From Lawsonibacter hominis (GTDB lineage: Bacteria > Bacillota > Clostridia > Oscillospirales > Oscillospiraceae): 13,064 bases of DNA. Below are positions 12,802 to 13,064 of the stretch, one piece after another (the stretch's first letter is position 1; every line of letters begins with the position of its first letter). The stretch lies in the NCBI RefSeq assembly GCF_014287895.1, contig NZ_JACOPP010000048.1, forward strand, positions 1-13,064, in the 5' to 3' direction. The notes beneath the pieces were generated by a model. That model had not been told where the DNA came from. It ran no database searches and saw nothing but the letters and a program-made list of their open reading frames with translations. A program made the translations under genes and the position numbers.

Positions 12802-12912
12802 AAAATGGCTATAATGAGAGCAGCCATCTGACGGCCACTTTGAGAGGTGTGTTTTGGGGTTCCGTAGTTACCGCTATCGTCCCTGATTTACCGTCATCAT
12901 CCAAGTTGGTGT

Positions 12913-13061
12913 AATGATTCGAAATCAGGTTTCCTATGCGGAGTACCAAACGGCTGAAACCCTTGGAACCATGCGGGTTCCAGCCGAGTTCAAATTGAAT
13001 AATGTTGCTTGTTCTATCCTGTTGTTCTTCCCGATTTCCACCGGCTGAATTGGTCGGCGGG
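12913..13061. repeat. Copy 2 of the diverged repeat, at the right edge
   Basis: See copy 1 for the shared blocks. The unit runs up to the window edge, so more copies may follow outside. The 110 bp between the copies holds no gene that I can support. Confidence 0.75.
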
Positions 13062-13064
13062 TCG

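Overview
The window looks like a chromosomal accessory region of a gut Clostridia species, probably Oscillospiraceae/Ruminococcaceae. The evidence is strong GGAGG-type ribosome sites before nearly every gene, G+C-rich coding sequence, and small protein families common on Firmicutes integrative elements. The genus cannot be fixed from sequence alone. I saw no rRNA, real tRNA, CRISPR array or transposase.

Layout. (1) 68-2757, minus strand: two related tyrosine recombinases that overlap by 37 bp; the downstream one carries a second arm-type DNA-binding domain at its C-terminus. (2) 2758-3443: a hairpin-rich spacer with a 28-bp perfect palindrome and minus-strand terminators, plus a possible 59-aa ORF running into the integrase. 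(3) 3444-4479, minus: a tightly overlapping operon of an excisionase-like HTH protein, a winged-helix protein and an unrecognised 124-aa protein, behind short leader ORFs and a terminator-like hairpin. (4) 4649-8591, plus, diverging from that operon: a 1026-aa protein with the hallmarks of the cellular RNA-dependent RNA polymerase (QDE-1) / YonO-type single-subunit polymerase superfamily, translationally coupled to an unrecognised 289-aa protein. (5) 8592-9714: terminators, a tRNA-like inverted repeat, and a divergent flavodoxin / HxlR-regulator pair with a clear promoter and palindromic operator. (6) 9715-10788: a self-inhibited (class II) Fic protein with an N-terminal HTH, behind a promoter with three iterated boxes. 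(7) 10827-11634, minus: a DUF6809-like small protein and a Pro/Glu-rich secreted protein apparently split by a -1 frame change. (8) 11770-12435, minus, in visibly more A+T-rich DNA: an AbiEi/DUF6088-like protein without a toxin, with a 12-bp inverted-repeat operator. (9) 12500-13064: no convincing gene, but two diverged copies of a repeat of about 150 bp.

How it may work together: regions 1-4 read as an integrative element module (integrases, excisionase and regulators, cargo) whose divergent arm encodes an RdRP/YonO-like polymerase with a dedicated partner. This is the most interesting content of the window. Regions 5-8 look like neighbouring stress-response and defence-type genes and remnants of other mobile elements. 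I could not find matching attachment-site repeats, so the element boundaries are unknown.
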